From positions 1-8,430 of the forward strand of contig JAAWCR010000033.1 in NCBI GenBank assembly GCA_022793355.1: a stretch of DNA of 8,430 nt, read 5' to 3'. The position numbers and the translations under genes were made by a program. The DNA is from Lawsonibacter sp. GTDB taxonomy: Bacteria; Bacillota; Clostridia; Oscillospirales; Oscillospiraceae. Shown here piece after piece: positions 6,157 to 8,430 of the stretch. How positions within the stretch are numbered: position 1 is the stretch's first letter; each line of letters begins with the position of its first letter. Under the pieces are notes generated by a model, which did no database searches, was not told the DNA's origin, and saw nothing but the letters and a program-made list of their open reading frames with translations.

Positions 6157-6382
6157 CCAGCTCTCCTTTCTCAATCTCCCGCACCCGCTGCCACAGGGCG
6201 GCGAAGGTAAAGGGAATGGTGATAAGGTCGGCGACGGCCAGAATCAGCATCAGGGCGCTCAGCCAGCCCGGAGGCTCCAGCGTCCGCAGATAGAGCAGGG
6301 TCGCCACCGCCAGCAGCTGAAACAGGGTGCTGATTATCGCGGAGCGCACCGCCGCCTGCTTCTCAATATTTTTTGGCTTCAT
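6137..6382 (-). CDS. Small two-helix membrane protein with conserved tail (array gene 4)
   Basis: The 81-residue protein has transmembrane segments at about 13-32 and 40-63, then WQRVREI and the tail EKGELDEARKY. No named family is recognised. Its basic stretch and tail match those of the MerR protein and the other two small proteins of the array, suggesting duplication of one module. ATG 6382 lies inside the last codons of the preceding gene (20-bp overlap), and its own tail contains the ribosome site and ATG of the ybjQ-fusion gene (20-bp overlap). The N-terminus is short and basic (MKPKNIEKQ), so both ends are probably cytoplasmic. Synthesis is likely by translational coupling. Confidence 0.75.
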   Translation of the reverse strand: MKPKNIEKQAAVRSAIISTLFQLLAVATLLYLRTLEPPGWLSALMLILAVADLITIPFTFAALWQRVREIEKGELDEARKY

Positions 6383-6635
6383 CCTCTTCGCCCCCCTTGA
6401 CCTCCTTCCACCGCTGAATCAGCGCCGCGACGACCCCAATCCCCACGGCCAGAATCCCTCCGGCGTAAAACAGCATGATGCCAAAGGCCGCGCCCAGTTC
6501 CCGCATGAAGGGTAAAACCGGGCCGAAGGTCTGAAACAGCGTGGCCAACACCAGCAGCACCAAGCCCACCACCAGCAGCGTCACAATCACACCGCCCACC
6601 AGGCCATGTCCCTTTCCATCAGTATTTTTTCGCAT
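6363..6635 (-). CDS. Small two-helix membrane protein with conserved tail (array gene 3)
   Basis: The protein has 90 residues: MRKNTDGKGH, a very hydrophobic helix at about 11-33 (rich in Val and Leu), a second at about 48-73, then IQRWKEV and the tail KGGEEDEAKKY. No named family is recognised. The first codons coincide with the last codons of the preceding gene (17-bp overlap), and the tail overlaps the next start by 20 bp. The ribosome site for the next gene inside this tail is weaker (AAGGGGGGCGAAGAGG) than at the other junctions. The N-terminus nearly repeats that of array gene 2 (MRKTTD), partly because both are read from the same kind of junction. Confidence 0.75.
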   Translation of the reverse strand: MRKNTDGKGHGLVGGVIVTLLVVGLVLLVLATLFQTFGPVLPFMRELGAAFGIMLFYAGGILAVGIGVVAALIQRWKEVKGGEEDEAKKY

Positions 6636-6918
6636 CGTTCAGCTCTCCTTTCTTAAGCTCCTTTCGCCGCTGGCCGGTAGCGAAAAGGATTCCCACCGCA
6701 TAGACCACCCAGCGCCAGGAGTACAGAATGCTCACAGGAATCAGCAGCAGGATCGCCGCGCCCAGCAGGCGGGTGCCAAGATTTCCCTGAATCCCCAGGG
6801 CAATCAGCCAAAACGGGCTGGTGATTGCCGCGACGAGCCGAAACCGGGACCACAGCGTTTGCAGCCGTTTCTTCCAGGCACAGGCAGGTTCCGGCTGAAG
6901 GTCAGTAGTTTTTCGCAT
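6619..6918 (-). CDS. Small membrane protein with conserved tail (array gene 2)
   Basis: The protein has 99 residues. After a cytoplasmic-looking N-terminus with several basic residues (WKKRLQTLWSRFR), hydrophobic segments lie at about 28-44 and 49-82; the latter is interrupted by SWRW and may be one long or two short helices. It ends in GQRRKELKKGELNDAKKY, matching the array's common tail. No named family is recognised. ATG 6918 lies within the stop region of merR (17-bp overlap) and has AAAGGAG about 9 nt upstream, inside merR. The tail carries AAAGGAG for the following gene. It is probably made only when merR is translated. Confidence 0.75.
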   Translation of the reverse strand: MRKTTDLQPEPACAWKKRLQTLWSRFRLVAAITSPFWLIALGIQGNLGTRLLGAAILLLIPVSILYSWRWVVYAVGILFATGQRRKELKKGELNDAKKY

Positions 6919-7552
6919 CGTCTTCCTCTCCTTTCTGAATTTCCTTGATTCTCTGGACCAGGGCCAGCAGCACGCCCAGGATAATCACCCCTGGTATTGC
7001 CACCATCACCGCCAGCAGGGCCAGGGGCGGGGCGTCGGCGGGGTCGGCGGTGAAGCCCCACACCATCAGCACAATGAGGGCGGCCATGAGGGCGGTGGTC
7101 AGCAGGGCCATGACGATGGCGCCGGCGTACCGGACGGGCTTTGCGTCCTGTTTCTGCTTGTCTTGGAAGGTGGTGCCCCTCTGCTCCAGCCGCTCCATCT
7201 CCTCCAGCAGAGCGGCGGCGTCCAGGGCGTCCAGCCGCTCCTCCCGGTCCTTCAGGGATTGGCAAAGCTGAATGGATTGCTCCAGGCTTTTCTGCTCCCG
7301 CTCCAGGGTGACCAGATGGCGGCGCATACCGTCGGCCACCGTGCCGCCGGCCTGCATTTTTCGGATCTCCTCCAGGGGCACGCCCAGCTTGCGCATCAGC
7401 TTAATCTGGCGCAGGACGGCCACCTCCGCCTCACCGTAGTCCCGGTAGCCGTTTTCGCTGTTGCGGCGGGGGGACAGCAGGCCCTGCTCCTCATAGAAAC
7501 GGATGTTCTTTTTCGTGATACCCACCTGGGCCTCTACCTCGTTGATTTTCAC
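6902..7552 (-). CDS. MerR-family regulator with C-terminal two-helix membrane module
   Basis: The product is 216 residues from GTG 7552, preceded by AAAGGGGG 9 nt upstream. Residues 1-70 form a typical MerR winged helix (KINEVEAQVGITKKNIRFYE, with GLLSPRRNSENGYRDY). Residues about 76-125 are the dimerising coiled coil. Instead of a metal- or drug-binding domain, residues 142-166 and 176-199 are transmembrane helices, followed by VQRIKEIQKGEEDDAKNY. No cysteine-based metal site is visible: a single Cys at position 97 lies in the coiled coil. It is thus probably held at the membrane and senses a membrane signal or a partner, perhaps the small proteins that share its module. It is the first gene of the array and is read from a MerR-type promoter, so autoregulation is likely. 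Confidence 0.88.
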   Translation of the reverse strand: MKINEVEAQVGITKKNIRFYEEQGLLSPRRNSENGYRDYGEAEVAVLRQIKLMRKLGVPLEEIRKMQAGGTVADGMRRHLVTLEREQKSLEQSIQLCQSLKDREERLDALDAAALLEEMERLEQRGTTFQDKQKQDAKPVRYAGAIVMALLTTALMAALIVLMVWGFTADPADAPPLALLAVMVAIPGVIILGVLLALVQRIKEIQKGEEDDAKNY

Positions 7553-7576
7553 AGGCGGTCCCCCTTTCTTAGCTCT

Positions 7577-7607
7577 ACTTTACACCTTCCACATGGGGGA
7601 AGGTCAA
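7577..7607 (-). promoter_or_regulatory. MerR-type promoter with 19-bp spacer and dyad operator
   Basis: On the minus strand -35 TTGACC (7607-7602) and -10 TAAAGT (7582-7577) are 19 bp apart, the over-long spacing that MerR activators correct by bending DNA. The spacer holds the perfect 7-bp dyad ACCTTCC/GGAAGGT (7584-7590 and 7598-7604) with 7 nt between. The -35 overlaps the stop codon of the upstream yhfC-like gene. It drives the merR array. Confidence 0.88.
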
Positions 7608-8404
7608 GGGGTTTTCTGCTTTTCATCCAAATAAAGTTTTCGGGCGAGGAATATCACCCCCAGGGTGAGCAGGGCGATTGTCCCCTCCGTAACGGCAACA
7701 GGGAAAAAGGCGTTGGTCAAAACGGCCACCATATCCACCAGGGTGTGAATCAGAATCGCCGCAGGGAACCAATACCACTTCCCCCGCTTGCGGACGGCGG
7801 TATACACCAGTACCGACAGGGCGATGTGCAGGCCCACTGCTGACAGCCGCTCAAAGGCCGTCCAGAAGTAGAGGCCCGCCGGAGTAGCAGCCATACCCTG
7901 GATTGCCGCCATACCTGCCTCCGGGATGGGTCCCATAACATCCTCCACAGCTGCCAGCCCGCCCCGGTTCAGCGCCAATGCGATGATAATGTTGTTCAGC
8001 ATAGTCATCCCGGCCAGCAGCACTGCCTCAATTCCACCATGGCCCGCGCCATACAGCAAGGCATCTTCCGGTCCCCGGCTCCATCGCAGGGCCGATTTGA
8101 GGGCCAGCCACCGCCCGCACTCCTCAAACACCCCAGCCATCAGACCGGCGTACAGGGCGTACAGCCAGAGATTTCCTTGCAGTACCGGGCCCAGCGGACC
8201 TCCGAGCAGCAGCCTATGAGCCTGCTGCTCCAGCAGCAGGGCAAACACAGGGAATATCACGCAGCCAAGGAAGAAAAACCGCCAGCGCCCCCCAGTCCTC
8301 TTCCAAAAGAAAATCCCCAGTCCCAGAGGAAGGACCACTGTAAATATCCCGACCAGTGCCATGGTCATCATCGTGGCTTGGGCCACCATCAGATTATTTT
8401 CCAT
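7604..8404 (-). CDS. YhfC-family glutamic-type intramembrane protease
   Basis: The 266-residue protein is entirely membrane-embedded, with about eight hydrophobic segments. It carries the family's likely active-site motifs: EECGRW (E94, E95, R98, W99), GAGHGGIEA (H122, E126), FER (185-186), H193, and HTLVD (H220, D224). These fit the YhfC family (PF10086), related to PrsW and CAAX-type glutamic membrane proteases. Its substrate is unknown. ATG 8404 has AAAGGAG about 11 nt upstream. Only 51 bp separate it from merR, with no terminator, so read-through into the array is likely and a functional link, such as cleavage of one of the small membrane proteins or of the tethered MerR, is possible but unproven. 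Its start overlaps what may be another upstream gene. Confidence 0.85.
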   Translation of the reverse strand: MENNLMVAQATMMTMALVGIFTVVLPLGLGIFFWKRTGGRWRFFFLGCVIFPVFALLLEQQAHRLLLGGPLGPVLQGNLWLYALYAGLMAGVFEECGRWLALKSALRWSRGPEDALLYGAGHGGIEAVLLAGMTMLNNIIIALALNRGGLAAVEDVMGPIPEAGMAAIQGMAATPAGLYFWTAFERLSAVGLHIALSVLVYTAVRKRGKWYWFPAAILIHTLVDMVAVLTNAFFPVAVTEGTIALLTLGVIFLARKLYLDEKQKTP

Positions 8405-8429
8405 GTTCTTCAGCTCCTTTCTGAGGACA
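8394..8429 (-). CDS. Possible C-terminal end of an upstream gene (partial)
   Basis: One minus-strand frame is open from the right edge and ends at TAA 8396-8394, reading CPQKGAEEHGK. It overlaps the start of the yhfC-like gene by 11 bp and resembles the tail of the array proteins (QKGEEDDAKNY). The resemblance is partly forced, because an AAAGGAG ribosome site read in this frame always gives Lys-Gly, so the call is tentative. Confidence 0.35.
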   Translation of the reverse strand, partial: CPQKGAEEHGK

Positions 8430-8430
8430 C

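Noticed and set aside
6157..6174. ATG 6174 as start of the YbjQ fusion (six more residues)
   Set aside because: It has no ribosome site at proper spacing, while ATG 6156 has AAAGGAG 8 nt upstream and matches the start position pattern of the other array genes.
6363..7552. The repeated overlaps as frameshifts breaking one long membrane protein
   Set aside because: Each piece has its own ribosome site, start, two-helix module and stop in a regular pattern repeated four times. Sequencing errors or decay would not produce such uniform junctions.

Overview
The window looks like a chromosomal segment from a GC-rich Bacillota, most plausibly an Oscillospiraceae-type gut clostridium. This is an inference from the GC-rich coding sequence, the strong AAGGAGG-type ribosome binding sites, and the gene families present (XRE and MerR regulators, PTS_IIC_2/PfoR, DUF1846, YhfC-type membrane protease, YbjQ). 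No rRNA, tRNA, CRISPR array, insertion sequence or phage gene was seen.

Left part, plus strand (1-3966): the last 49 codons of a protein with a C-terminal membrane anchor; an XRE regulator fused to a six-helix membrane domain; a stand-alone PTS IIC (PfoR-like) permease behind a near-ideal promoter whose -10 runs into a 19-bp perfect inverted repeat; and a DUF1846 protein with its own promoter and an intrinsic terminator.

Middle (3943-5557): a small unknown ORF (minus) diverges from a short XRE regulator (plus) across an AT-rich intergenic stretch with palindromes. The unknown ORF's stop codon lies in the loop of the DUF1846 terminator. Next comes a minus-strand 299-residue protein with one TPR-like helical pair, flanked by a terminator and a consensus promoter.

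Right part, minus strand (5572-8430): transcription runs leftward through a YhfC-family intramembrane protease, a MerR regulator with two C-terminal transmembrane helices, three small membrane proteins, and a two-helix protein fused to a YbjQ domain. From merR to ybjQ each gene overlaps the next by 17 or 20 bp. The upstream gene's conserved C-terminal tail, about KGE(E/L)DDAKNY-stop, encodes in another frame the ribosome binding site and first codons of the next gene. All five proteins appear to share one module: two transmembrane helices, a basic stretch, then an acidic tail. The module is fused to a DNA-binding domain at the first gene and to YbjQ at the last. The merR gene has a textbook MerR promoter (19-bp spacer with a dyad), so the array is probably an autoregulated membrane-stress or effector-sensing operon. 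This array is the strongest candidate for an undescribed system here; its function is unknown.
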